64,000 bases of DNA, taken from assembly GCA_905216195.1 (NCBI GenBank), contig CAJMSX010000010.1, positions 9,882 to 73,881 of the forward strand, given 5' to 3'. Below are positions 42,601 to 50,916 of the stretch, piece by piece; positions within the stretch are counted from its first letter, which is position 1, and each line of letters starts with the position of its first letter. The translations under genes were made by a program, and so were the position numbers. Under the pieces are notes generated by a model. The model saw nothing but the letters and a program-made list of their open reading frames with translations. It did not search any database and was not told the DNA's origin. Source of the stretch: an uncultured bacterium. GTDB taxonomy: Bacteria; Bacteroidota; Bacteroidia; Bacteroidales; Marinifilaceae.

Positions 42601-42632
42601 CCACCGGTTTAACAAATCACGCATCTCATTGA
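39615..42632 (+). CDS. GH3 glycosidase (NagZ-like) fused to a beta-lactamase-fold serine hydrolase
   Basis: A 1005-residue protein with a signal peptide (ending near FIPAE). Residues about 30-360 form a GH3 beta-N-acetylhexosaminidase domain: EHGIGWRLKTALEFPRML, VKHFPGHGDTDTDSHQALP and the nucleophile Asp287 in CFTDAMNMKGV. A GH3 C-terminal domain runs to about residue 570. The last ~410 residues are a class C beta-lactamase/esterase-type domain with Ser635-x-x-Lys638 (ASVTKITA), YSDLGF and GHTGFTG. Such fusions probably trim peptidoglycan amino sugars and peptides in the periplasm. It is common in Bacteroidota. Confidence 0.93.
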   Translation: MIKCLITFVLLLHFSFIPAENPKAIHWTEEMLRSMSLNEKIGQLFMIAAYSNKDEKYETELENLIREYDIGGIIFFQGDPVQQVVLTNRYQKTAKYPLFIGMDAEHGIGWRLKTALEFPRMLIDGAVTDDSLIYELGARIARHCKEIGVHINFAPVADVNNNPRNPVIGMRSFGEDPENVYRKTAMYIRGSLSEAILPVVKHFPGHGDTDTDSHQALPLIPYPAGRLDSVELYPFKKLIADRLPAIMAGHLDVPALDSAHRPASLSPLILKKYLRDSLKFEGLCFTDAMNMKGVTRGLPPGEAEVRALLAGNDVLLFPANIAQAVARIKKAIADSIITEQEIDEKCRKILLAKYKFVLPNIHPISTEGLWSRLNTPADFALKQNLYKNAITLIRNTDNLLPLKDLDTLHIASLNFGGKAVNTFQTNLKKYADVQNLISDGNFNEEQLEALLKKLEKFNCIILYNSKASDRSSRNFGYTEKLEKLIGRLKNKRIILCHPAIPYGLKPYTDLPVDAILVTYEDHLYARQYAAQALFGGIPVRGQLPVSVSPLYPAGTGINTPKIRLGYAPPEIPGLSTPVLEKIDSVCQAAIKMKATPGCQVLIAKNGYIVYNKAFGFHTYQQKIPNRTSDIYDLASVTKITATLPAVMKLFEEQKIQMDTSLAVYLPVLQETDKKAITLREVLSHTAGLKASIPVFLDAVDKKLLPCRLFTSIPTKYNSLKLKKRLYVNPNFHFKDSTFSRTARKDYEFLEPGIFIYPSYRDSIRYSILHSPLKPTKDYLYSDLGFILLQQTVENVAGEPLDQYCRSHFYRKIGAFHTDFNAAKRLNTNDIVPASVDKLYRKREVKGYVHDPLAAVFHGVAGHAGLFSTAEDLAKILSVYLNEGTYGGIRFFQPSTISLFTRKADDSPKNRRGLGFDKPEPDSTKVSPTCPEASLSSYGHTGFTGTMVWCDPQDQLIYIFLSNRTYPNEFNTKLNEENIRTKIQHIIYQAIQKQGHSTGLTNHASH

Positions 42633-42721
42633 TAGAGAATTACTTATTCCTTTTTCAAAAACTTTAGCAGAATAAAGAAGTTTTTCTTTAATGAATAATA
42701 GTAAAATCAGGGAAAAAAAGA

Positions 42722-42729
42722 TACTTTTG
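42722..42729 (+). promoter_or_regulatory. Promoter -7 element of the succinate dehydrogenase operon
   Basis: TACTTTTG matches TAnnTTTG 46 bases upstream of the first gene. The -33 is not clear. Confidence 0.5.
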
Positions 42730-42775
42730 CACGTGAACAAAGAATTTAACCAGTTATTAATAAATAATCTTAATT

Positions 42776-43459
42776 ATGAGTAATTTTTTAACATCCTCCA
42801 TCGGGAAAAAAGTCATTATGAGTCTATCGGGACTTTTCCTGATTGCGTTCTTATGCGTCCATCTGGCGCTGAACTTATTTCTGATTTTCGATAATAGCGG
42901 GGAGCTATTCAATCACGGAGCCCACTTTATGGCCACCAATCCCGCTATAAAAATCATGGAACCCATCCTGGCCCTCGGTTTTATTATTCACATCATCTGG
43001 GCAAGCGTTCTGACTTTGCAAAATCAGAAGGCTCGTCCCATCGGTTACAACAAAACCGATCAGGGGGGAAATGCCACTTGGGCATCCCGCAATATGTACA
43101 TATTGGGAGGTCTGATTTTAGTGTTTTTAATCATTCACCTTTACAATTTCTGGTGGAACATCAAAGTAACGGGTACGCTCGACTCCATCGTAATTGACGG
43201 GACCGAAATGGAGAATACCTATTTGCTGGTTTCCGGGCTATTCAAATCCAGTATCATTTACTGTGTTATCTACATCGTAGGAGCGGTTTTACTCGGCCTT
43301 CACCTGACCCACGGATTCTGGTCCGCTTTTCAATCCATCGGATTCTGCAATCAAATCTGGAGAAAACGGCTGGAGTGTCTGGCCTATATTTTTGCAGTAA
43401 TCATGGCAGTGGGTTTCAGCATTATTCCGCTTTATTTTATGGCCGGACTGGGAGACTAA
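42776..43459 (+). CDS. sdhC: Succinate dehydrogenase/fumarate reductase cytochrome b subunit
   Basis: The 227-residue membrane anchor has five hydrophobic helices with histidines suited to two b hemes (for example CVHLALNLF, GFIIHIIW, IIHLYNFWW, GLHLTHGFW). It anchors the flavoprotein and iron-sulfur subunits and exchanges electrons with the quinone pool. In anaerobic Bacteroidales the complex generally runs as menaquinol:fumarate reductase. First gene of the three-gene operon. Confidence 0.93.
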   Translation: MSNFLTSSIGKKVIMSLSGLFLIAFLCVHLALNLFLIFDNSGELFNHGAHFMATNPAIKIMEPILALGFIIHIIWASVLTLQNQKARPIGYNKTDQGGNATWASRNMYILGGLILVFLIIHLYNFWWNIKVTGTLDSIVIDGTEMENTYLLVSGLFKSSIIYCVIYIVGAVLLGLHLTHGFWSAFQSIGFCNQIWRKRLECLAYIFAVIMAVGFSIIPLYFMAGLGD

Positions 43460-43540
43460 CGCCACGCTAAATTGCAGCCCGGTATCTCTCCGGGAATTTG
43501 TAATTTAAAATCTAATATTCAAAATTTATAATCATTCATT

Positions 43541-45481
43541 ATGTCAGTATTAGATGCTAAAATACCTGCCGGACCGTTAAAAGACAAATGGTCAAATCAC
43601 AAAGCCCATATCGGCGTTGTTAGTCCGGCCAACAAAAAGAAACTGGATATTATCGTAGTAGGTACCGGCCTCGCAGGAGGTTCTGCCGCAGCCAGTTTGG
43701 CTGAACTCGGTTATAACATTACGGCATTCTGTTACCAGGATTCCCCCCGTCGGGCTCACTCCATTGCTGCACAGGGAGGTATCAACGCAGCCAAAAACTA
43801 CCCGAACGATAACGACTCGGTCTTCCGTTTGTTTTACGAAACTATCAAAGGAGGCGACTATCGGGCCCGCGAAGCCAATGTTTACCGGCTGGCCGAAGTC
43901 AGCAACGCCATTATCGACCAATGTGTGGCGCAGGGCGTACCGTTTGCGCGCGATTACGGCGGTTTACTGGCCAATCGTTCTTTCGGAGGTGCTCTGGTTA
44001 GCCGCACCTTTTACGCCCGCGGTCAAACGGGCCAGCAATTACTGCTGGGCTGTTATTCTGCCATGAACCGCCAGATTTCCAAAGGCAAAGTAAAAGTATA
44101 CAACCGTCATGAGGTACTCGATATCGTCGTTGTAGGAGGGAAAGCGCGGGGGGTCATCGCCCGTGACCTGGTGACCGGTAAGATCGAACGTTTCGGAGCC
44201 CATGCCGTCGTGCTGGCAACCGGAGGTTACGGAAACGTATTTTTCTTGTCTACCAATGCGATGGGATGTAACGGTAGTGCCGCCTGGCAGGCTTATAAAC
44301 GCGGAGCATTTTTCGGCAATCCCTGTTTCGTACAGATTCATCCCACTTGTATTCCGGTGCATGGAGAACAGCAGAGCAAGCTCACGCTGATGTCGGAATC
44401 TCTCCGGAATGACGGGCGGGTATGGGTACCCAAGAAGATTGAAGATGCCAAAAAACTCCAGGCAGGAACGTTAAACCCCAACGACATTCCGGACGAAGAC
44501 CGTGATTTTTACCTGGAACGCCGTTATCCCGCTTTCGGTAACCTGGTTCCTCGGGACGTTGCCTCCCGGGCCGCCAAAGAAAGATGCGACGCCGGCTACG
44601 GTGTAAACAATACCGGCAAAGCGGTATTCCTGGATTTCAAATACGCTATCGAACAACTGGGACGCGACACCATTGAAAAACGGTACGGCAACCTTTTCCA
44701 GATGTATGAAAAAATTACAGCCGTCGATCCGTATCACAATCCGATGATGATTTATCCGGCCATACACTATTCCATGGGCGGACTGTGGGTGGATTACAAC
44801 CTGATGACCACCATTCCCGGTTTATACTCCATCGGAGAATGCAACTTCTCGGATCACGGAGCCAATCGTTTAGGTGCTTCCGCTTTGATGCAAGGATTGG
44901 CCGACGGATATTTTATTCTGCCTTACACCATCGGAGATTATTTATCCAAAGAAATCCAGACGCCTAAAATTCAGACCAATACGCCGGAATTTGAGGAAGC
45001 CGAAAAACACGTAACCGACCGTCTCCGGAAATTATACGACATCAATGGAACGAAATCCCCGGATCACTTCCACAAGGAATTAGGACACATCATGTGGAAT
45101 TATATCGGTATGGCGCGCGAAGCTGCCGGCCTGAAAAAAGCCATCCAGCTGATTGCCGAACTGAAACAAGAATTCTACAAAGACCTGCGGGTTGTCGGTG
45201 AATTTACGGCCATGAATAACGAATTGGAAAAAGCAGCCCGAGTAGCCGACTTTATCGAATTGGCCGACCTGATGGCACACGATGCTCTGGACCGGAACGA
45301 ATCCTGCGGCGGACATTGCCGGCTGGAATCGGTAACCGAAGAAGGAGAAGCAAAACGGGACGACGAACACTACAAATATGTCTCCGTATGGGAATATAAA
45401 GGAGAAAACACAGCTCCCGAATTGCATAAAGAGAACTTGGTATTCGAGAATGTTGAACTTACACAACGTTCCTATAAATAA
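43541..45481 (+). CDS. sdhA: Succinate dehydrogenase/fumarate reductase flavoprotein subunit
   Basis: A 646-residue catalytic subunit. It shows the FAD-binding GTGLAGGSAAASLAELGY (residues about 40-57), the covalent-FAD histidine in RRAHSIAAQGGINAAKNY, the dicarboxylate-site residues HPTCIPVHGEQQ, a YPAIHYSMGGLWVDY segment and the HDALDRNESCGGHCR C-terminal block. It interconverts succinate and fumarate on the cytoplasmic side. The larger size and CGGHC ending fit the Bacteroidota/epsilon-type subunit. Confidence 0.96.
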   Translation: MSVLDAKIPAGPLKDKWSNHKAHIGVVSPANKKKLDIIVVGTGLAGGSAAASLAELGYNITAFCYQDSPRRAHSIAAQGGINAAKNYPNDNDSVFRLFYETIKGGDYRAREANVYRLAEVSNAIIDQCVAQGVPFARDYGGLLANRSFGGALVSRTFYARGQTGQQLLLGCYSAMNRQISKGKVKVYNRHEVLDIVVVGGKARGVIARDLVTGKIERFGAHAVVLATGGYGNVFFLSTNAMGCNGSAAWQAYKRGAFFGNPCFVQIHPTCIPVHGEQQSKLTLMSESLRNDGRVWVPKKIEDAKKLQAGTLNPNDIPDEDRDFYLERRYPAFGNLVPRDVASRAAKERCDAGYGVNNTGKAVFLDFKYAIEQLGRDTIEKRYGNLFQMYEKITAVDPYHNPMMIYPAIHYSMGGLWVDYNLMTTIPGLYSIGECNFSDHGANRLGASALMQGLADGYFILPYTIGDYLSKEIQTPKIQTNTPEFEEAEKHVTDRLRKLYDINGTKSPDHFHKELGHIMWNYIGMAREAAGLKKAIQLIAELKQEFYKDLRVVGEFTAMNNELEKAARVADFIELADLMAHDALDRNESCGGHCRLESVTEEGEAKRDDEHYKYVSVWEYKGENTAPELHKENLVFENVELTQRSYK

Positions 45482-45549
45482 TTGACGATTCAGGGTTCCG
45501 GACCAGCCCACAGCAAATACGGAAACCTGAAATCATAAACAAAACAGTT

Positions 45550-46311
45550 ATGGCAGATACAATATTAAAAGAACTAACACTTAAGGTATGGCGTCAGAAA
45601 GATGCCAAATCCAAAGGCGGGTTTGAGACATACAAAATCCATGATATTTCTACCGGCACTTCCTTCCTGGAAATGCTGGACATTTTAAATGAACAATTGG
45701 TAAGCGAAAACAAAGAACCCGTGGCTTTCGATCACGATTGCCGCGAAGGCATTTGCGGTACCTGCAGCCTGTTTATTGACGGGCGGGCCCATGGACCGGA
45801 CGATGACGTTACCACTTGTCAGTTACACATGCGCCGCTTTAAAGAAGGAGCGACCATCACGATAGAGCCCTGGAGATGCGGTGCGTTCCCGGTTATCAAA
45901 GACCTGATCGTGGACCGGCGGGCCTTTGAAAAAATCCAGCAAGCCGGAGGGTTTGTTTCGGTGAATACCGGAGGAGTACCGGATGCCAATGCTATCCCGA
46001 TTTCCAACGACAATGCGGAAGAAGCGATGGATGCTGCCTCCTGCATCGGATGCGGAGCTTGTGCAGCTACCTGCAAAAACTCTTCGGCTATGCTCTTTGT
46101 CGCCGCCAAAGTTTCTCAATTCGCTTTATTGCCTCAAGGTAAAATCGAAGCAGCCCGGAGGGCTAAGGCCATGGTGGCAAAAATGGACGAACTGGGATTC
46201 GGTAACTGTACCAATACCGGCGCTTGTGAAGCGGAATGCCCCAAAAGCATTTCGATCGAACACATCGCCCGCTTAAACCGGGAATATCTCAAGGCTAAGC
46301 TCAAAGATTAA
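45550..46311 (+). CDS. sdhB: Succinate dehydrogenase/fumarate reductase iron-sulfur subunit
   Basis: A 253-residue subunit carrying electrons between the flavin and cytochrome b. It has [2Fe-2S] ligands in CREGICGTCSLFIDG and a later Cys in TTCQLHMR, and two ferredoxin-type motifs, CIGCGACAATC and CTNTGACEAECP, for the 4Fe and 3Fe clusters. It is the last gene of the operon and precedes a terminator. It depends on the SUF products encoded at 3922-9454. Confidence 0.96.
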   Translation: MADTILKELTLKVWRQKDAKSKGGFETYKIHDISTGTSFLEMLDILNEQLVSENKEPVAFDHDCREGICGTCSLFIDGRAHGPDDDVTTCQLHMRRFKEGATITIEPWRCGAFPVIKDLIVDRRAFEKIQQAGGFVSVNTGGVPDANAIPISNDNAEEAMDAASCIGCGACAATCKNSSAMLFVAAKVSQFALLPQGKIEAARRAKAMVAKMDELGFGNCTNTGACEAECPKSISIEHIARLNREYLKAKLKD

Positions 46312-46320
46312 ATACGATAA

Positions 46321-46340
46321 GCCGCCTTTCGGGGCGGCTT
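46321..46340 (+). terminator. Terminator of the succinate dehydrogenase operon
   Basis: Arms GCCGCC/GGCGGC around a short loop are followed by T8, 9 bases after the sdhB stop. Confidence 0.85.
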
Positions 46341-46367
46341 TTTTTATCGAAATCATTCTCTGCTGTC

Positions 46368-47174
46368 ATGAAACTATTCTACAGGGAAAAAGGCCGACCT
46401 TCCCTTCCCCCCCTTATCCTGGTACACGGTCTCTGGGGGGCATCCGAGAACTGGCTTCCCATCGCGGAAAAACTATCCGACCGTTTCCACATTTTCTTGC
46501 CGGACCTCAGAAATCACGGTCGTTCATTTCACGCTCCGGCATTTGATTACGAAAGCCTCAGCGCCGATCTGATAGAGTTTATCCAAGAGTTGAATTTATC
46601 CGCTCTCCCCGGCATTATCGGTCATTCATTGGGTGGAAAAACCGTCATGGCCCTTCTGCTCCGGGAACCGGAAATGGTCGGAAAAGCAGTAATTATCGAT
46701 ATAGCACCCATCTCCTACCCTCCGGCAAAAGAACATCTCGGTTTATTGGATTTTATGTTAAAAACCGCACTTTCCGGTTTTCAGCGAAGAGACGACATCA
46801 TCCGGTACATCCGACAAACTGTTCCCAACGAAGACGACCGGCAAATCTTGTTAAAAAATATACAGAAAACCGGAAACGGCTACCGGTGGAAAATAAATGC
46901 CTCCAGCATCGGCATGAATCTGCAAAAAATATGCGGTTGGCCGGAAAACCTGCCTCTCCGCACTTATAAAAAAGAGATTTTATTCATCCAAGGAGAAAAT
47001 TCCGCTTACATACCGGGAGAAGCATGCCTTACCGTACATTTCCCCGCCGCGATACTCCGGACCGTCCCTCAGGCCGGACATCGCTTACACTGCGATCAAC
47101 CGGACCTGCTGGTCCGTATCCTCCGGGAATATTTTTCTCCTGACAACCTTACTGCCAGACATATTTCCACTTGA
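46368..47174 (+). CDS. Alpha/beta-hydrolase, YbfF-like
   Basis: A 268-residue single-domain hydrolase. It has the oxyanion HGLWGASENW (residues 20-29), DLRNHGRS, the nucleophile elbow GHSLGGKT with Ser87, and the late acid/His region QAGHRLHCDQPDLL. Similar proteins are acyl-CoA or ester hydrolases (YbfF type). Its 3' end overlaps the convergent lipoprotein gene by 26 bases. Substrate unknown. Confidence 0.88.
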   Translation: MKLFYREKGRPSLPPLILVHGLWGASENWLPIAEKLSDRFHIFLPDLRNHGRSFHAPAFDYESLSADLIEFIQELNLSALPGIIGHSLGGKTVMALLLREPEMVGKAVIIDIAPISYPPAKEHLGLLDFMLKTALSGFQRRDDIIRYIRQTVPNEDDRQILLKNIQKTGNGYRWKINASSIGMNLQKICGWPENLPLRTYKKEILFIQGENSAYIPGEACLTVHFPAAILRTVPQAGHRLHCDQPDLLVRILREYFSPDNLTARHIST

Positions 47175-48225
47175 GGGAAGAGACGGCCTGCCGGTTCGTA
47201 TAGCTGTATAAATCCTCGGCGGAGGTGCCAGGTTCCAGAAGAACGGCGGATAAACGGACGGTATACGTCTGTCCCGCTTTCAGATTTTTCAGGTTATTGG
47301 GTTTGTCCTGGTCAGTAGTGGTCGTTTCGGTTATTTCTAACTGGGAAGTATGAGGACTCTGTAAACGGCTGACAAAATAAGGATTGGCAACATCCTCCGC
47401 ATCATTCAAAACCTCAATCTGATAATAGATTTTATTATTCTCATCTTCGAAGGGCTTCCACTTCACCAGCAGAGAACGGTCTTGATTTTGAGCGCTCAAG
47501 TCGAAATCCTGGAATTTCCGTTTAGGCAATCCCTCGGCATAAATATAATCCGAGAATTTAACCGGGTTTCCGCTGACCTTGATGTAAAACCGGATTTCTC
47601 TCCCTTCAGCCGGCAATTCGTAGTCCGAAGCCAGAATCGGTTCAGACTCGGTCCACTCTTTGTTTTTCAAGGTTAAAGGTACGGTATGGTTCCGGTCTAA
47701 AATAACCGCAGCGTCTTTCGCAATATTAACGGCATTCTTCCCGGCAATCGAAACGCTTATCCGGGTTTCCGGCAATACACCGTCGTTCTTTACCTCATCC
47801 ATTAAATAAGCATCCGCCGTCAGATTTTTCAGGTAGTCGGGTTCTGCCCTGTATTCTCGTTTCCCGCCGAATACCATAGCTTCGATGAAATCTTTATCGC
47901 TCTTCAATACATTCCAGATTTCCTCGGGACGGGAGGTATAACGTAAAGTAATCGCATTCTCCTGAGCCGTCCAGGTGCCTACGATTTTTTCGTTCTTCCC
48001 TCCGAAATCCATCTCCCACAGTTTTCCATTCTCCTCGAAGCGAATAATTTCCAGCAAATCGTCCAATACGTAGCTATTCTTATCATTTTGCCATTTATTA
48101 TAATACCAGTATTTCCCGGTCAGCTTACTCATATCCAGAACATCGTCCTGATCCTTATCCTCGTCACTGCAAGCCGTGAAGAAGCCCAAGCAAAACAAGA
48201 AAGGGAATAACTTCAACATTTTCAT
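47149..48225 (-). CDS. Lipoprotein with lipocalin-like and fibronectin-III-like parts
   Basis: A 358-residue protein with lipobox FFTAC (Cys near residue 20). Residues about 35-120 look like a lipocalin-like strand pattern (GKYWYYNKWQND, IVGTWTAQENAITL). Residues about 255-350 look like an FN3-type domain (SLLVKWKPFEDENNKIYYQIEVL then GQTYTVRLSAVLLE). No catalytic motif. Probably a surface or periplasmic binding protein. Its 3' end overlaps the hydrolase gene by 26 bases. Confidence 0.7.
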   Translation of the reverse strand: MKMLKLFPFLFCLGFFTACSDEDKDQDDVLDMSKLTGKYWYYNKWQNDKNSYVLDDLLEIIRFEENGKLWEMDFGGKNEKIVGTWTAQENAITLRYTSRPEEIWNVLKSDKDFIEAMVFGGKREYRAEPDYLKNLTADAYLMDEVKNDGVLPETRISVSIAGKNAVNIAKDAAVILDRNHTVPLTLKNKEWTESEPILASDYELPAEGREIRFYIKVSGNPVKFSDYIYAEGLPKRKFQDFDLSAQNQDRSLLVKWKPFEDENNKIYYQIEVLNDAEDVANPYFVSRLQSPHTSQLEITETTTTDQDKPNNLKNLKAGQTYTVRLSAVLLEPGTSAEDLYSYTNRQAVSSLKWKYVWQ

Positions 48226-48266
48226 AGACTTTTTCTTTTAAATATACACCTTATACGATTTAAATT

Positions 48267-48274
48267 TATCTTTG
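48267..48274 (+). promoter_or_regulatory. Candidate -7 element for manA
   Basis: TATCTTTG matches TAnnTTTG 68 bases upstream of the ATG at 48343. Confidence 0.45.
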
Positions 48275-48342
48275 TGCAAGGTACAACTTTTATGCCAAAA
48301 AAACAGTTAAAATCCAAAAAGCACCGATTAAAAACCTAAAGT

Positions 48343-49317
48343 ATGTTATATCCGTTAAAATTCAAGCCGATTTTAAAACAAACGATATGGGGAGGCGAAA
48401 AACTAGTCTTCAAGGGAGATAAAACCCACTCCTTTTCTTCCATAGGAGAAAGTTGGGAAATTTCCGGAGTAGAGGACCATGTTTCCGTAGTCTCTGAAGG
48501 CCCTCTGGCTGAAAACTCCCTGGAAGAACTTATCGAAGTCTATATGGGAGATCTGGTCGGTGATAAAGTTTATGAAAAATTCGGAGTGGAATTTCCCCTG
48601 CTGATCAAATATATCGATGCCTGCGACGATCTTTCCATACAGATACATCCGGACGACCGTACAGCCAAAGAACGACACAATGCTTATGGCAAAACCGAAA
48701 TGTGGTACGTAGTGGACGCCACCGAGGAAGCCCGCCTGCTGATCGGCTTTCAGGAAGATTCCGATCAGTCGGACTACCTTACCCACCTTCACAACCATAC
48801 GCTACCCCAAATATTAAAAACCGAAAAAGTAAAGAAAGGAGACTGTTTCTTCATCCCGGCCGGGACGGTACATGCCATCGGGAAAGGTTGTTTTATTGCC
48901 GAAATTCAACAAACTTCGGATATTACCTATCGGATTTACGACTACGACCGGCGGGATAAAAACGGGAATCTCCGGGAGTTACATACGGATTTAGCTTTAG
49001 GCGTGATTGATTTTTCCAAACGGGAGGATCTCCGCATCTCCGGTCACCGGCACGAAAATCATACCGAAGAACTGGTGAGTTGCCCTTATTTTACCACGAA
49101 TTACCTTAAATTCAACCGGGAAATCGAAAAAGATTACATCGAACTGGATTCTTTCGTGATTTACATGTGTCTGGCAGGAGAATTTACCCTGGTCTACGAA
49201 ACGGATAAAACGGTACAAGTAAAAGCGGGAGACACCGTGTTGCTGCCCGCCAGCCTGAAAAACGTTTTCTTACTTCCCCGGACCGAAAGCGAAATACTGG
49301 AAATATATATTTCCTAA
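48343..49317 (+). CDS. manA: Mannose-6-phosphate isomerase, type I
   Basis: The 324-residue zinc enzyme interconverts mannose 6-phosphate and fructose 6-phosphate, feeding GDP-mannose synthesis or mannose use. It shows LKPILKQTIWGG-like FKPILKQTIWGGEKL at residues 7-21, zinc ligands in SIQIHPDDRTAKE and KTEMWYV, PAGTVHAIGKG and a C-terminal cupin part. Single gene between convergent neighbours. Confidence 0.93.
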   Translation: MLYPLKFKPILKQTIWGGEKLVFKGDKTHSFSSIGESWEISGVEDHVSVVSEGPLAENSLEELIEVYMGDLVGDKVYEKFGVEFPLLIKYIDACDDLSIQIHPDDRTAKERHNAYGKTEMWYVVDATEEARLLIGFQEDSDQSDYLTHLHNHTLPQILKTEKVKKGDCFFIPAGTVHAIGKGCFIAEIQQTSDITYRIYDYDRRDKNGNLRELHTDLALGVIDFSKREDLRISGHRHENHTEELVSCPYFTTNYLKFNREIEKDYIELDSFVIYMCLAGEFTLVYETDKTVQVKAGDTVLLPASLKNVFLLPRTESEILEIYIS

Positions 49318-49320
49318 AAA

Positions 49321-49350
49321 ACCGGGAAGCCTCGGAGGTGCTTCCCGGTT
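49321..49350. terminator. Bidirectional terminator between manA and pyrI
   Basis: Arms ACCGGGAAGC/GCTTCCCGGT around a GC-rich loop, with A-run before and T-run after, 3 bases after the manA stop. Confidence 0.85.
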
Positions 49351-49374
49351 TTTCAGGTTTTACCAGCCGGAAGA

Positions 49375-49833
49375 TCAGATGACCACAATGTGTCTTTCGT
49401 CCGTCAGTTTTTCGCAATAATGACACTTTAACACAATGGGCGATTTATGGACGACTTCGAAACGAGTCCTCACATATTCATGATTGGTAATACATTTGGG
49501 ATTCATACATTTTACAATCGCTTCCACGTGGTTGGGAACTTTAACCAACTTTTTTTCTGCTACGTCATAATCCCGGATAATATTGATTTTGGCATCGGGA
49601 GCTACCAATGCCAGCTTATTCACCTCATCGTCCTCCAGAAATTTATCCCAGATTTTTACAATCGCCTTTTTACCCAATTTACTGCTCCGAAGATTCGTTC
49701 CGAACGTCATGGCATTCTCCATTTTATCGATGCCCAGGACATTAATCACATCGAATAATTTTTCAGCAGGAATATGATCGATGACCGTGCCATTCTCAAT
49801 AGCACTGACCTGTAATTCTTTTTTTGCACCCAT
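49375..49833 (-). CDS. pyrI: Aspartate carbamoyltransferase regulatory subunit
   Basis: PyrI binds CTP/ATP and controls PyrB in the dodecameric enzyme. The 152-residue protein has the allosteric domain (IENGTVIDHIPAEKLFDVINVLG), and the zinc domain with CMNPKCITNHE and CHYCEK providing four cysteines. It follows pyrB by 8 bases. Confidence 0.95.
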   Translation of the reverse strand: MGAKKELQVSAIENGTVIDHIPAEKLFDVINVLGIDKMENAMTFGTNLRSSKLGKKAIVKIWDKFLEDDEVNKLALVAPDAKINIIRDYDVAEKKLVKVPNHVEAIVKCMNPKCITNHEYVRTRFEVVHKSPIVLKCHYCEKLTDERHIVVI

Positions 49834-49841
49834 ATATTTAT

Positions 49842-50750
49842 TTATTTCAAATTCAACGCTTTAGATATAATCGCCTGACGGGCAAACACCCCATTACGGG
49901 CCTGTTCAAAATAGTAGGCCTTCGGATTCTCGTCCACATCCACGTCAATTTCATTTACCCGGGGAAGCGGATGCAAAATCCTCATATTTTCTTTGGTACC
50001 GCTTAACATGGCATTTTTCAATATGTATACATTTTTTACCTTCTCATATTCCAGGGGATCGGCAAAACGTTCCCGTTGCACCCGGGTCATATAAAGGATA
50101 TCGGCTTCATTAATTACTTCATTCAAGTCCGAATGTTCATAATAGGGAATCTGCAATTCTTTCAAACGTAATTTATATCCTTCCGGCATCTGTAACTCCT
50201 TCGGAGCGATAAAGTGAAAAATGGGGTGAAAATGACTCATAGCCTGGAGGAGAGAATGCACCGTTCTGCCGTATTTCAAATCGCCCACCATGAAAATATT
50301 CAGATTTTCCAAAGTTCCCTGGGTTTTATAAATCGAATACAAATCCAGCATCGTTTGAGAAGGATGCTGATTGGCTCCGTCTCCGGCATTGATTACCGGT
50401 GCTTTAGCTATCTCGCTGGCATAACGGGCAGCCCCTTCTATGGGATGACGCATAACAATCAAATCACAATAATTGTCAACCATCTTAATCGTATCTTTCA
50501 AAGTCTCTCCCTTCGTCACACTGGAGGAAGAAGCATCCGAAAATCCGACAATACGGCCTCCTAACCGGTTGATTGCCGTTTCAAAACTGAGACGGGTACG
50601 GGTGGAAGGCTCAAAAAACAAAGAAGCCACCACTTTACCTTCCAGCAGACGCTGATTGGGATTCTTTTCAAACTCCGAAGCCTGTTTCAAAACTTCCAGA
50701 ATTTCTTCTTTCGAATAATCTTCGATGGACACTAAACTACGTTTGTTCAT
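49842..50750 (-). CDS. pyrB: Aspartate carbamoyltransferase catalytic subunit
   Basis: PyrB makes N-carbamoyl-L-aspartate, the committed step of pyrimidine synthesis. The 302-residue product from the ATG at 50750 (MNKRSLVSIEDYSKEE) shows the carbamoyl-phosphate loop FFEPSTRTRLSFE (Ser49-Thr50-Arg51-Thr52-Arg53), VMRHPIEGAARYA, and the late MLSGTKENMRILHPLPRVNEID block with HPLPR. The open frame extends to 50795, but that part runs through the spacer next to the attenuator. The gene starts only about 30 bases after an intrinsic terminator, so expression requires read-through. Confidence 0.96.
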   Translation of the reverse strand: MNKRSLVSIEDYSKEEILEVLKQASEFEKNPNQRLLEGKVVASLFFEPSTRTRLSFETAINRLGGRIVGFSDASSSSVTKGETLKDTIKMVDNYCDLIVMRHPIEGAARYASEIAKAPVINAGDGANQHPSQTMLDLYSIYKTQGTLENLNIFMVGDLKYGRTVHSLLQAMSHFHPIFHFIAPKELQMPEGYKLRLKELQIPYYEHSDLNEVINEADILYMTRVQRERFADPLEYEKVKNVYILKNAMLSGTKENMRILHPLPRVNEIDVDVDENPKAYYFEQARNGVFARQAIISKALNLK

Positions 50751-50772
50751 ATCGCTATATTTAAGTATTAAT

Positions 50773-50877
50773 TCAGGCATAAAAAAAACCAGCATATGTC
50801 AGCGCTGACAATGCCGGTTTTATAACTTCATTCACGGGGGAACGATAGCTTAGCCTCATTCCGTATCGGAAATTCAT
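50773..50877 (-). CDS. Candidate pyrBI leader peptide (34 codons, alternatively 44)
   Basis: A leftward frame ATG(50877)...TGA(50773-50775) encodes MNFRYGMRLSYRSP and continues straight through the terminator hairpin. An in-frame ATG at 50907 would give 44 residues, the same length as the PyrL leader peptide of enterobacteria, but it lies only a few bases after the expected transcription start. The stop codon lies 8 bases beyond the terminator T-run. A ribosome translating the leader could prevent the hairpin and allow transcription into pyrB. This is inference from layout; no homology to PyrL is seen. Confidence 0.45.
   Translation of the reverse strand: MNFRYGMRLSYRSPVNEVIKPALSALTYAGFFYA
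50781..50820 (-). promoter_or_regulatory. Intrinsic terminator/attenuator in the pyrB leader
   Basis: On the leftward strand a long stem (AAACCGGCAT...ATGCTGGTTT outside, TGTCAGC/GCTGACA inside) is followed by T8 (50788-50781). It lies 30 bases upstream of the pyrB start codon. There is no room for a promoter between it and pyrB. It may also end the rpoZ-coaBC transcript, but any pyrB transcript from upstream must pass it. Confidence 0.75.
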
Positions 50878-50916
50878 CTGGTCCGTATGTATAATTTCTG
50901 ATTCCATATCAGAACC

